From Planococcus glaciei (GTDB lineage: Bacteria > Bacillota > Bacilli > Bacillales_A > Planococcaceae): 64,000 bases of DNA. Positions within the stretch are counted from its first letter, which is position 1. Each line of letters starts with the position of its first letter. The DNA lies in the NCBI RefSeq assembly GCF_900099655.1, contig NZ_FNDC01000004.1, positions 186,001 through 250,000 on the forward strand, given 5' to 3'. The position numbers and the translations under genes were made by a program. Under the pieces are notes generated by a model. It did not search any database. It had not been told where the DNA came from and was given only the letters and a program-made list of their open reading frames with translations. Shown here in pieces: positions 34,232 through 42,271 of this stretch.

Positions 34232-34897
34232 ATGAACATCCGGATTGAATGCACATACCGAACAGCGAAAGGAACAGAAGCTTTCTTCCGTTCCGAAGAA
34301 ATGCCTGCAGGCAAAGGAATGGTCATCGCTGAAGATTTGGAGCGGACCGGGCGCGCCAAAAACCTGGTGTTTGTGGACGGCTACGACAGTTCCTGGACAA
34401 TGAAGGAAATGAAGGGCTATTTGAAAGGCGTGGAAACGGAGCCGCACAATGTGACTGTTTATTTTGACGGCGGCTATGAGCGGGTAACGCAGCGGTCCGG
34501 CCTTGGCTGTGCCATTTACTACGAAATGAACGGAAAACCCTATAGGCTTCGCCAAAATGCGGCGGTCGCAGAACTGCTGTCGAATAATGAAGCCGAGTAT
34601 GCAGCCTTGTACATGGCAGTGCAGGAACTCGAAGGCTTGAATGTCCATCATTTGCCGGTCCGATTTATTGGGGATTCAAAAGTGGTCATCAACCAGATGG
34701 GCGGGGAATGGCCGGTCATTGAAAAAGACTTGCTCCGTTGGGCAGACCGCATCGATGAAAAACTGAATAGCCTCGGCATTCAGCCCGAATATGAACTGAT
34801 TCCGCGCAAAGGCAATGCAGAAGCGGATCGGCTGGCGACGCAGGCTATGAACGGAACCCAAATTTCCGGAACCATTGAGTTGATCCCTGGCAATTGA
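34232..34897 (+). CDS. RNase H-like (reverse-transcriptase-like ribonuclease HI fold) protein
   Basis: A 221-residue protein. The C-terminal two thirds is an RNase HI fold with all four acidic active-site positions visible: VYFDGGYE, NNEAEYAALYMA, IGDSKVV and GNAEADRLA. The N-terminal 70 residues form a separate domain. It should cleave RNA in RNA/DNA hybrids, although a few members are inactive. AGAAGGGGGC precedes the ATG at 34232. Confidence 0.82.
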   Translation: MNIRIECTYRTAKGTEAFFRSEEMPAGKGMVIAEDLERTGRAKNLVFVDGYDSSWTMKEMKGYLKGVETEPHNVTVYFDGGYERVTQRSGLGCAIYYEMNGKPYRLRQNAAVAELLSNNEAEYAALYMAVQELEGLNVHHLPVRFIGDSKVVINQMGGEWPVIEKDLLRWADRIDEKLNSLGIQPEYELIPRKGNAEADRLATQAMNGTQISGTIELIPGN

Positions 34898-34988
34898 ATG
34901 GAACAACCGATAAGCTTGCTTTGGGAAGCACATGTGGATGTGCAAGATCCAGTTAAAGATGGAATGACCAATTGGAAAGGGTGTTAGC

Positions 34989-35942
34989 ATGAGATTTTCG
35001 GCATTGAAAAAGACAGATATTCAAATTTCGGCGCTTGGACTGGGAACCAATGCAGTTGGCGGCCACAATTTATTTGAAGGTTTGAATGAAGAAGAAGGAA
35101 AAGATTTTGTCCGTGCCGCGCTGGACAATGGCATTACATTTATCGATACAGCCGATGTATACGGCAAAGGGCGTTCGGAGGAACTGGTGGGGGAAGTGCT
35201 GAAAGAGTACGACCGCAGCCAGTTTGTCGTTGCTACAAAAGGCGGAAGCGACTGGCGGACGGGTACCCGCAACAACAGCCCGGAATACTTGCGCAGCGCC
35301 TTGGAAGACAGTTTGAAACGGCTGCAGCTGGACTATGTCGATTTGTATTATATCCACTGGCCGGATGACAAAACACCGATTGTTGAGGCCATTGCGGAAC
35401 TGTCCCGTTTAAAGCAGGAAGGGAAAATCAAAGCGATCGGCGTCTCCAACTTTTCACTCGACCAACTTCGCGAAGCCAACTCTACTATGGAAATTTCGGC
35501 AATCCAGCTGGAATACCATATGCTCGACCGCAAAATTGAAGAAAACATTTTGCCTTATTGCGTCGAGAACAATATTTCAGTTGTAGCGTATGGGCCATTG
35601 GCGTTTGGCATCCTGGGCGGCAACTATACAAAAGATCTGCAGCTGGAAGAAGGCGACTGGCGCAACCGGGTGCCGCTGTTCCAAAAAGGAAATTTTGAGA
35701 AGAACATCGATTTTGAGAAGAACATCGAGATTGTGGAAAAGCTGAAAAAAGTGGCAGACAAAAAAGGAACGGATGTCTCGAATTTAGCACTTGCTTGGCT
35801 TCTTGAACAGCCGGGCGTTGACGCCGTCATTCCGGGCGGCAAAAAACCGGAGCAGGTAGAGTCCAATATTGCAGCAGCGGAAATTCGGCTGGAAGCAGAA
35901 TTGATGGATGAAATTGACAGCATCCTTCAACCTACACGATAA
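34989..35942 (+). CDS. Aldo/keto reductase (IolS/YhdN type)
   Basis: A 317-residue NADPH-dependent oxidoreductase. The catalytic tetrad is visible: Asp and Tyr in DTADVYGKG, Lys in VATKGG and His in YYIHWPD. The end has the usual cofactor segment (VIPGGKKPEQVESN). A perfect 18-base tandem duplication within the gene repeats six residues (FEKNID/FEKNIE) at about residues 236-247. The ATG follows GGAAAGGGTGTT. A monocistronic unit ending at a strong terminator. Confidence 0.85.
   Translation: MRFSALKKTDIQISALGLGTNAVGGHNLFEGLNEEEGKDFVRAALDNGITFIDTADVYGKGRSEELVGEVLKEYDRSQFVVATKGGSDWRTGTRNNSPEYLRSALEDSLKRLQLDYVDLYYIHWPDDKTPIVEAIAELSRLKQEGKIKAIGVSNFSLDQLREANSTMEISAIQLEYHMLDRKIEENILPYCVENNISVVAYGPLAFGILGGNYTKDLQLEEGDWRNRVPLFQKGNFEKNIDFEKNIEIVEKLKKVADKKGTDVSNLALAWLLEQPGVDAVIPGGKKPEQVESNIAAAEIRLEAELMDEIDSILQPTR
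35693..35728 (+). repeat. 18-bp perfect tandem duplication inside the aldo/keto reductase gene
   Basis: TTTTGAGAAGAACATCGA occurs twice back to back (35693-35710, 35711-35728). It keeps the frame and adds six residues in a surface-helix region. Confidence 0.9.
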
Positions 35943-35997
35943 GCAACATAAGCTTTATGTAAACCGTATCAAAAGCACAAATTGTATTTTCGTTCTT

Positions 35998-36031
35998 AAC
36001 CGATCCGTAGCTAGTACGGATCGGTTTTTAA
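35998..36031 (+). terminator. Terminator after the aldo/keto reductase gene
   Basis: AACCGATCCGTA-GCTAG-TACGGATCGGTT followed by T residues. Confidence 0.88.
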
Positions 36032-36068
36032 ATGTGGCGAAAATATGAACGAAAGAAAAAAGTGTAAT

Positions 36069-36083
36069 TATTTTCAGAAAACT
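36069..36083. promoter_or_regulatory. Candidate CodY box
   Basis: TATTTTCAGAAAACT matches 13 of 15 positions of the CodY consensus AATTTTCWGAAAATT and lies 12 bases upstream of the -35 box of the DUF4397-sortase operon. This suggests nutritional control of that surface protein. Confidence 0.5.
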
Positions 36084-36095
36084 CAATCTTATCAG

Positions 36096-36124
36096 TTGCT
36101 ATTCGAAATGAAATAGATTATAAA
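36096..36124 (+). promoter_or_regulatory. SigA-type promoter of the DUF4397-sortase operon
   Basis: TTGCTA (36096-36101) and TATAAA (36119-36124), spacer 17 bases, 47 bases before the start codon. Confidence 0.6.
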
Positions 36125-36171
36125 TAAGTTGTACAAAAGTTTTACAAATAAGATGCAAGGGAGAGGTTCAC

Positions 36172-36969
36172 ATGAAGAAAGGTTTAGCTTTATTCGCAGT
36201 TGCTTTGGTTCTGTTCCTATCGTTCGGTATGGGAGTTTCAGCAGATAGCCATACAGCCAAAGTCAGAGTTGTTCATGCTTCACCGGATGCACCCGCTGTC
36301 GATGTCTATGTCAATGGTGATGCAACACTTGAGAACGTGCCGTTTAAAGCAGACTCTGGTTATTTGGAAGTGCCGGCAGGGACGCACAATGTAGAAGTTT
36401 TTGCTACAGGCACTGAATATGCAGAAGGTGCTGGCGTACTGCAAGCAGATTTAACCGTTGAAGCTGGAAAAGCTTATACAGTTGCAGCAGCGAATACTGT
36501 CGATGCACTTGAATTTGTAGTTGCTGAAGATTCAATGGAAGTAACTGAAGGGAAAACAAAAATTCGTGTGGGCCACTTGTCTCCTGATGCACCGGCTGTG
36601 GATGTTGGGCTGATCGGCGGGGACGCTGTCTTCAGCGGAGCGGAATTCCCGGGAATCACTGATTACACAGAGTTGGATCCAGGAACATATGATTTGGAAA
36701 TCCGCTTGCCTGATGGAACTCAAGTATTGCCGCTAGAAGGAACTGAATTGGCAGCGGACACAGTATACAGCGTGTTTGCCGTGAATAATGCAGATGCTTT
36801 GGAAGTGATTGCTTTGGTTGATTACGAAGCTGCAGCATCACCAGATGGCATGCCGACAACCGGACTTGGTACACCGGACCAGTCAAATGCTCCTTGGATG
36901 TTGATGCTTGGTACACTCGCTTTGTTTGGAGCTAGTGCAGTTGTTTGGAAAAAACGATTTCAGGAATAG
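36172..36969 (+). CDS. Secreted DUF4397 surface protein with MPTTG sorting signal
   Basis: A 265-residue exported protein. A signal peptide ends near SADS. Two DUF4397 beta-sandwich repeats follow (each opening with VVHASPDAPAVDVYVNG or VGHLSPDAPAVDVGLIGG). The C-terminus is a cell-wall sorting signal: MPTTG, a hydrophobic helix (WMLMLGTLALFGASAVVW) and the basic tail KKRFQE. It should be covalently attached to the wall. The sortase gene begins one base after its stop, so enzyme and substrate are produced together. AAGGGAGAGG precedes the ATG. The function of DUF4397 is unknown. Confidence 0.85.
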   Translation: MKKGLALFAVALVLFLSFGMGVSADSHTAKVRVVHASPDAPAVDVYVNGDATLENVPFKADSGYLEVPAGTHNVEVFATGTEYAEGAGVLQADLTVEAGKAYTVAAANTVDALEFVVAEDSMEVTEGKTKIRVGHLSPDAPAVDVGLIGGDAVFSGAEFPGITDYTELDPGTYDLEIRLPDGTQVLPLEGTELAADTVYSVFAVNNADALEVIALVDYEAAASPDGMPTTGLGTPDQSNAPWMLMLGTLALFGASAVVWKKRFQE

Positions 36970-36970
36970 T

Positions 36971-37579
36971 GTGCTGATTGCCGCGGCAATTGTCTTTCTT
37001 GGCGGCTGTGGGCAGCAAGAAGATGAAGTGAGCAAGCGCACTGAAAATATAGACTTTGTGGCAGAGAAACCGGCACCCGTCGAAGTGAAAAAGCCGGTGC
37101 CGGTAGCCAACCCGATTAATACTGTTAAAAGGGAAGGCATTCTGCCGACAAAACTGGAAATCCCCGCGATAGAGGTGAAATCTGAAATCCTCCATCTGGG
37201 GCTGACAGAAACAGGGGAAATGGCAGTGCCGGATAACGGCGAAGAAGTCAGCTGGTTTTCTCATGGCTATCAGCCTGGAGAAAATGGGCGTGCAGTGATT
37301 GCAGGACATGTTGATGATTTGGAAGGGCCGGCAATATTTTGGGACCTCTCCAAACTAAAGGCGGGAGATGAAATTCTCGTGGCCGAAGGAGACAAGCAGC
37401 TCCGATTCAAAGTGTACAAAATGGAATCGGTTCCATTGGACAACGCTGATTTGTCTTCAATATTCGGTTACCAATCTTCACCGGAATTGGTCTTGATCAC
37501 TTGCGCCGGAACTTACGATTATTCCAGAGGGACACGGGAAGAGCGGTTAGTCGTATATGCCAGTTTAATAGAAGAATAA
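36971..37579 (+). CDS. Class F sortase (lipoprotein-like)
   Basis: A sortase of about 202 residues. Catalytic residues are visible: His in IAGHVDD, Cys in LVLITCAGTYD and Arg in REERLVVYA. The N-terminus is a hydrophobic signal ending in the lipobox-like LGGC, so it may be anchored by lipid rather than a stable helix. The GTG at 36971 is chosen because AGGA lies five bases upstream and the frame there begins the signal. It starts one base after the DUF4397 gene, indicating translational coupling. Its probable target is the MPTTG signal of that protein. Confidence 0.82.
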   Translation: MLIAAAIVFLGGCGQQEDEVSKRTENIDFVAEKPAPVEVKKPVPVANPINTVKREGILPTKLEIPAIEVKSEILHLGLTETGEMAVPDNGEEVSWFSHGYQPGENGRAVIAGHVDDLEGPAIFWDLSKLKAGDEILVAEGDKQLRFKVYKMESVPLDNADLSSIFGYQSSPELVLITCAGTYDYSRGTREERLVVYASLIEE

Positions 37580-37584
37580 TTTTA

Positions 37585-37632
37585 GACGCAAAAACAGGAA
37601 AGGCCGAGCAGCCTTTCCTGTTTTTGCGTTTT
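37585..37632. terminator. Bidirectional terminator after the sortase gene
   Basis: ACGCAAAAACAGGAAAGGC-CGAGCA-GCCTTTCCTGTTTTTGCG with a following T-run. It serves the sortase operon and the convergent gene at 37633. Confidence 0.9.
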
Positions 37633-37908
37633 TTAGTTTTCATCTTCCGGAAGCTCCCGGTGAGTTTTTGGATATCCCATGGAAACCCATTCAGAACGAT
37701 AAGAGGAGTCCAGTTCAGTCAAGCCAACTTCGGCATGGTCGTACGGGGCGTTCGGGCTTTCCCGGTGGTCGACTTCTGTGCTGTTGCGCATATCGTGGTC
37801 CGGAAACACCCAAACGGTTTTTTTGCGGCTATTGAACGTCTTCACCAAAACAAAAGCGGTAGCGGCTGCTGCACTGGCGTAAAAAATTTTTTGCATCGCT
37901 TCACTCAT
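37633..37908 (-). CDS. Hypothetical membrane-anchored protein
   Basis: A 91-residue protein with one N-terminal hydrophobic helix (YASAAAATAFVLVK) followed by a hydrophilic, acidic tail (SPNAPYDHAEVG..., HRELPEDEN). No recognised family. TTGGAGGAATTC precedes the ATG at 37908. Confidence 0.6.
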   Translation of the reverse strand: MSEAMQKIFYASAAAATAFVLVKTFNSRKKTVWVFPDHDMRNSTEVDHRESPNAPYDHAEVGLTELDSSYRSEWVSMGYPKTHRELPEDEN

Positions 37909-38146
37909 GGGAATTCCTCCAATTCTATAAAGGATATTTCTTATCGCTTTCCCGTTTCCCTCCATATTTAATCATTGCGCGGTTTTGCAAACGGCTAATA
38001 GAAGATGCAGATACCATTTGTGCATGAGCCATCTCCTTTAATTTTAATAAGAATAAAAAATGATTATTTAGATACATTAACTTTTGCCTATCGTAACATC
38101 ATATTTTTAACAGGTCTATCCAAGGTAAGCGAATTCTTGAAAATAG

Positions 38147-38176
38147 AAAAAACCTCCAAGGTTTGGAGGTTTGAAA
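38147..38176 (-). terminator. Terminator of the lysR-type gene
   Basis: On the minus strand CAAACCTCCAA-ACC-TTGGAGGTTTTTT forms a stem with a T-run, eight bases after the LysR stop. Confidence 0.8.
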
Positions 38177-38183
38177 AGGTTTA

Positions 38184-39065
38184 CTAGACTTTCGGCAAAT
38201 CTTTGATAAGTGAAATGAACGATCGGGATGTATAAGGGAGGTAGCGGTTTTTGGCAGAAATGATGCCAAGCACCCAAGGAAATGTATTGGTCAGTGAAAG
38301 CGTCTTGAACGGACCGTTTTTGGACCGTTCGCAAATCAATTTGGGCATCAATGTAATGCCGAGGTTTTTTTCGACCATGCCGACAATGAAATCCCATTGG
38401 GAACTTTCATATGCAATTTTGGGTGTAAACCCTTCGCTCAAACAGAATTCAATCGTCCGGCCATTTAATGTGAATTCTTTGCTCAACAGCAAAAAAGGAT
38501 CGTCTTTGCATTCGATTAAATCGATGGTTTCCCGATGTGCCAATGGATGGGATTCATGGACAAGCAACTTTATTTCTTCGTGTACAAAAGGTACGACATC
38601 GAATTTTTCCTCGTCTACCGGCAGCATGACAAATCCCAGATCGACTTCTCCTTCCAGCACTTTTTGTTCCACTTTTTTTGCACCGTCTTCTGCGAGCATA
38701 ACGGTGACTTCGGGATAAGCCTTTTGAAACTCCGCAATAATTGTTGGGAAAAACAAAGTGCTGATGACAGGTGGAAGACCGATTTTTATTTTTCCTTTTT
38801 TTAAGTTCATGACGTCATAAAGAGAAGCAGTCAAGTCATCCAGGCTGACAACAATCTTTTGCGCCTGCTCGAAAACCACGGCTCCTGCATCCGTTAATTC
38901 AATTTGCCGGGAAGATCGGTCAAACAAGGTGACTTCCATTTCTTCCTCCAAGTTTCTGACCATTTTGCTTAAAGTCGGCTGAGTAACATGCAAGGCAAGC
39001 GCCGCTTTTGTAAAGCTTTTGTGTTTTGCAACTTCAATGAAATAAGTTAATTGACGAATATCCAC
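38184..39065 (-). CDS. LysR-family transcriptional regulator
   Basis: A 293-residue LTTR. The winged helix (residues 1-60; SFTKAALALHVTQPTLSKMVRNLEEE) is followed by a substrate-binding domain. It starts with GTG and AGGAGG seven bases upstream. It is divergent from the gntP-like transporter and 3-hydroxybutyrate dehydrogenase genes, its likely targets. An inverted repeat ATAAC-N5-GTTAT lies 17 bases before its start and could be its own operator. The inducer may be a hydroxy acid such as 3-hydroxybutyrate. Confidence 0.85.
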   Translation of the reverse strand: MDIRQLTYFIEVAKHKSFTKAALALHVTQPTLSKMVRNLEEEMEVTLFDRSSRQIELTDAGAVVFEQAQKIVVSLDDLTASLYDVMNLKKGKIKIGLPPVISTLFFPTIIAEFQKAYPEVTVMLAEDGAKKVEQKVLEGEVDLGFVMLPVDEEKFDVVPFVHEEIKLLVHESHPLAHRETIDLIECKDDPFLLLSKEFTLNGRTIEFCLSEGFTPKIAYESSQWDFIVGMVEKNLGITLMPKLICERSKNGPFKTLSLTNTFPWVLGIISAKNRYLPYTSRSFISLIKDLPKV

Positions 39066-39081
39066 AATGCATCCTCCTGTT

Positions 39082-39096
39082 ATAACAAATAGTTAT
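39082..39096. promoter_or_regulatory. Candidate LysR-regulator operator
   Basis: ATAAC-AAATA-GTTAT is a perfect inverted repeat of the AT-rich kind bound by LysR-type regulators, next to the divergent promoters. Confidence 0.4.
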
Positions 39097-39201
39097 AGAA
39101 CCTATACTTATTATTCATTTTACCTATCATAAGTGTGAGTGTACACTTAAAAAACCGCCGCTGATAAATATTTTAGAAAATTTACGCATTTTACACTGAA
39201 A

Positions 39202-39215
39202 AGAGAGCGCTTTCA
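39202..39215 (-). promoter_or_regulatory. Candidate cre (CcpA) operator
   Basis: On the minus strand TGAAAGCGCTCTCT matches TGWAANCGNTNWCA at all but the last position. It lies 119 bases before the transporter start, near its probable promoter, suggesting carbon catabolite control. Confidence 0.6.
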
Positions 39216-39333
39216 AATTTAGCATTTGTACTTATATTATATTCTGCAAAGGCGGTAAAAAGAATGATGCAGCGGATATGGCGGCAGTTGAAAATCGCTG
39301 CACTGGACTGCTGCAAACGAAGGAGGAAAAATT

Positions 39334-40653
39334 ATGTTTAGTATGATCGGTTTAATTGGTGGATTGGCATTGCTTATCTTTTTGACAATGAGAGGCATGA
39401 ATCTGCTGATTGCAGGGCCATTAAGCGCATTGGTTGTCGCGGTATTCAGCAGCCTTCCGCTTTTCCCGCAGATGGTGGCTGAAGGAGAAGTGAACTTCTT
39501 AGGCAATTACATGACCGGATTTTCCGGGTTTATCACATCCTGGTTCCCGATGTTCCTGCTTGGAGCAATTTTCGGAAAGTTGATGGAAGACAGCGGAGCA
39601 GCTGACAGCGTATCCCGTTGGCTCGTCAGTAAAATCGGCCTTAAGCGAGCAGTGCTGGCTATTGTCATCGCTTGCGCCGTGCTGACATACGGAGGGGTAA
39701 GCCTATTCGTCGTAGCATTCTCGGTTTATCCAATGGCACTCAGCTTGTTCAAACAAGCGGATCTTCCGCGCCGGTTTATCCCGGCCGCTTTGGCTCTGGG
39801 TTCGGTTACGTTTACGATGACATCCGCAGGGTCGCCGGAAATCCAGAACTGGATTCCAATTGAGTTCCTGGGGACGAGCCCGTACGCTGGATGGGAAGTC
39901 AGCATTGTCGTTGCTGTATTTATGGCAGTATTCGGCTACTGGTGGCTCAAGCGCATGATCAACAAAGCCGTCAACAAAGGGGAGCGCTTCGAAGCGCGCA
40001 AGACAGATCCAATCGTGGAAGAACGCAATTTGCCGAATCCATTGATGGGATTGATCCCGCTCCTGGTGGTTCTGGTCATTTCGTATATCTTCCATGATTC
40101 ATTGAAAACCTCAGCGTTGATCATTGCACTTTTAGGTGGAGTGATTGCCACTTATTTATTGAATAGAACACATTTCCATGACTTGGGCAAAGCATTGACC
40201 GACGGAACAATCGGAGCGTTGATCGCTATTGGGAACACGGCCGCCGTTGTCGGTTTTGGCGGTGTGGCAAAGGCGGCGCCGGCTTTCCAAGTGGCGGTCG
40301 ATGCCATGACGAATATCCCGGGAAGCCCGCTGATTGGCGGAGCCATTGCTGTAAGTGTGATTGCCGGCATCACCGGATCATCTTCAGGCGGACAGGCTAT
40401 CGCATTGCCGTTATTGGCACCGCATTATTTGGACATGGGAGTAAATGCGGAAGCGCTGCACCGCACAATCGCAATTTCTTCCGGAGCGCTGGATTCCCTG
40501 CCGCATAATGGATATGTCGTGACAACCATCCAGGGCATTTGCGGAGAAACGCATAAAGCGGCTTACGGATCGGTAGGGGCGGTAACGGTGGTTGTGCCGC
40601 TTCTGGGCACCATTATTGCAATCGTTCTGTTTTCTTTAGGAATGGGCATTTAA
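39334..40653 (+). CDS. GntP-family permease (YxjC-like)
   Basis: A 439-residue transporter with about twelve hydrophobic segments. Typical GntP features are FLLGAIFGKLMEDSGAA, the central GSVTFTMTSAGSPEIQN and GITGSSSGGQAIALP. The family imports gluconate or small hydroxy acids with protons. Its partner gene, a 3-hydroxybutyrate dehydrogenase, mirrors the yxjC ... yxjF arrangement of B. subtilis and points to 3-hydroxybutyrate as substrate. GAAGGAGGAA precedes the ATG. Confidence 0.82.
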   Translation: MFSMIGLIGGLALLIFLTMRGMNLLIAGPLSALVVAVFSSLPLFPQMVAEGEVNFLGNYMTGFSGFITSWFPMFLLGAIFGKLMEDSGAADSVSRWLVSKIGLKRAVLAIVIACAVLTYGGVSLFVVAFSVYPMALSLFKQADLPRRFIPAALALGSVTFTMTSAGSPEIQNWIPIEFLGTSPYAGWEVSIVVAVFMAVFGYWWLKRMINKAVNKGERFEARKTDPIVEERNLPNPLMGLIPLLVVLVISYIFHDSLKTSALIIALLGGVIATYLLNRTHFHDLGKALTDGTIGALIAIGNTAAVVGFGGVAKAAPAFQVAVDAMTNIPGSPLIGGAIAVSVIAGITGSSSGGQAIALPLLAPHYLDMGVNAEALHRTIAISSGALDSLPHNGYVVTTIQGICGETHKAAYGSVGAVTVVVPLLGTIIAIVLFSLGMGI

Positions 40654-40674
40654 ATCTTAGTCGAGGTGATTCGT

Positions 40675-41451
40675 ATGGTGGAAAATAAAGTAGTGTTTAT
40701 CACGGGGGCAGCAAGCGGCATCGGGTATGAAATCAGTGCCGATTTTGCCAAAGCGGGTGCCAAAATCGTATTGACAGACATCAATGAAGATGCCGTTAAG
40801 GAAGCCGCACAGACCTTGAAAAACCAAGGTTTCCAAGCGATCGGCATTAAAGTGGATGTGACGGACGAAACGGAGCTTTCAGCAGCAATCGATCAAGCAG
40901 TAGAAGAGTTCGGTTCACTTGACGTATTGATCAATAATGCAGGCATGCAATTTGTCGCGCCGATTGAAGAATTCCCGACGGAAAAGTTTGAACTGTTGGT
41001 GAAAATCATGCTTGTCGCTCCATTTGTAGCAACGAAACATGTATTTCCAATTATGAAGAAACAAGGCAAAGGGCGCATTATCAATATGGCTTCCATCAAC
41101 GGACTGGTTGGCTTTGCCGGCAAAGCGGCTTATAACAGCTCCAAGCACGGCGTAATCGGATTGACGAAAGTGGCTGCTCTTGAAGGTGCGGAATACGGCA
41201 TCACAGTCAACGCCATGTGCCCGGGCTATGTGGATACACCGCTTGTGCGCAATCAAATGGGCGATTTGGCGAAAACACGCAATGTTTCGCTGGATAAAGT
41301 GCTTGAAGAAGTCATTTATCCGCTGGTTCCTCAAAAGCGTCTGTTGTCTGTGCAGGAAATTTCGGATTATACGATGTTTTTGGCAAGCGACAAAGCATCT
41401 GGTATTACAGGGCAGGCAGTCGTCTTGGACGGCGGATATACGGCACAATAA
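40675..41451 (+). CDS. 3-hydroxybutyrate dehydrogenase (SDR family)
   Basis: A 258-residue short-chain dehydrogenase: TGAASGIGYE cofactor motif, NNAGMQFVAPIEEFP, Ser of the triad in NMASINGLVG, YNSSK with catalytic Tyr and Lys, and ENPGYV-like CPGYVDTPLV. MQFVAPIEEFP and CPGYVDTPLVRNQ are characteristic of D-3-hydroxybutyrate dehydrogenases, which form acetoacetate with NAD. The ATG at 40675 follows CGAGGTGATT. It lies 21 bases after the transporter gene. No scoAB CoA-transferase genes accompany it here. Confidence 0.85.
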   Translation: MVENKVVFITGAASGIGYEISADFAKAGAKIVLTDINEDAVKEAAQTLKNQGFQAIGIKVDVTDETELSAAIDQAVEEFGSLDVLINNAGMQFVAPIEEFPTEKFELLVKIMLVAPFVATKHVFPIMKKQGKGRIINMASINGLVGFAGKAAYNSSKHGVIGLTKVAALEGAEYGITVNAMCPGYVDTPLVRNQMGDLAKTRNVSLDKVLEEVIYPLVPQKRLLSVQEISDYTMFLASDKASGITGQAVVLDGGYTAQ

Positions 41452-41452
41452 T

Positions 41453-41492
41453 AAAAGACCATCCGTTCGCAAGACACACGGATGGTCTTTTC
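41453..41492. terminator. Bidirectional terminator
   Basis: AAAAGACCATCCGT ... ACGGATGGTCTTTT, between the 3-hydroxybutyrate dehydrogenase gene and the convergent CotF-like genes. Confidence 0.85.
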
Positions 41493-41500
41493 ATGCAATC

Positions 41501-41842
41501 TCATTTTTTCTTAGCCAGTTCCAATGTAATATCGGCTTTTTTCAAATCATGCTGAACTTGTTCATTTACATCATAAGCATGATACATTTCATTTTTAATC
41601 ATGTATTGGGCAATTTTGTCGTGCGTATCAATCGCGATGTCCAACTCACGGCGCAGTAATTTCTTAACCTGAGGAGTAGCAGTTTCGGTAATCGCAACTG
41701 CCAGATTGCGGACGGCTGCTTTTGCAGTCACTAGGAAATCAGTGGCAATAGCCAAATCATCCAGCATAGAGCCGGGAATCGCTAAATTTTCTTTATTGAT
41801 TGCTTCTGTTTCAGTTTTTTTCTGTTCGTTTTGATTAGCCAT
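41501..41842 (-). CDS. CotF-family spore-coat-like protein
   Basis: A 113-residue helical protein with the CotF pattern (DFLVTAKAAVRNLAVAITE, LLRRELDIAIDTHDKIAQYMIKNEMYHAYD). In sporulating Bacilli such proteins are coat components, but homologues are widespread in non-sporulating relatives with unknown roles. The ATG at 41842 has AAGGAAGG upstream. It lies 22 bases downstream of a second, smaller related gene, so the two form an operon. Confidence 0.75.
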   Translation of the reverse strand: MANQNEQKKTETEAINKENLAIPGSMLDDLAIATDFLVTAKAAVRNLAVAITETATPQVKKLLRRELDIAIDTHDKIAQYMIKNEMYHAYDVNEQVQHDLKKADITLELAKKK

Positions 41843-41864
41843 AATATCCTTCCTTTCCACTGAA

Positions 41865-42065
41865 TTATTTTGAAGAATCTTCCAATATTTTGCGCAAATC
41901 TTTAATCGCTTTTGTAGAAAGTTCAATGTCTTCTTCAAGAATTTCTTTCAACTTTGGGTCTTCAACCAAGCCGCTGAATACTTTGCTTTTCGCAACGCAG
42001 GCGGTTTTGAAAGTCAGTATTTCATGGACTTCGAGCAGTTCGTGTGCAGCGTATTCTTTTGCCAT
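41865..42065 (-). CDS. Small CotF/YraG-like protein
   Basis: A 66-residue helical protein (HELLEVHEILTFKTACVAKSKVFSGLV...) resembling the short partner proteins encoded beside CotF-like genes (YraD/YraG group). GGAGGGATT precedes the ATG at 42065. It is the first gene of the pair. Confidence 0.62.
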   Translation of the reverse strand: MAKEYAAHELLEVHEILTFKTACVAKSKVFSGLVEDPKLKEILEEDIELSTKAIKDLRKILEDSSK

Positions 42066-42271
42066 TAAAAATCCCTCCAATTGGTTATGAATTGTAAAAT
42101 TCAACACTAGTTGGATTTTACCCGCTCTTTTTCTTTATAATCATATATTTTAGGTTTTTTAACTCAAAAATATTGAAAGAATTTTCTGCAAGATAGAGCT
42201 TCCTAATAGACAATAAGGCTTCTGCCATGGTTTATTTAAAAGGAAACTTTCTGAAAAGGGGCTACATACCG

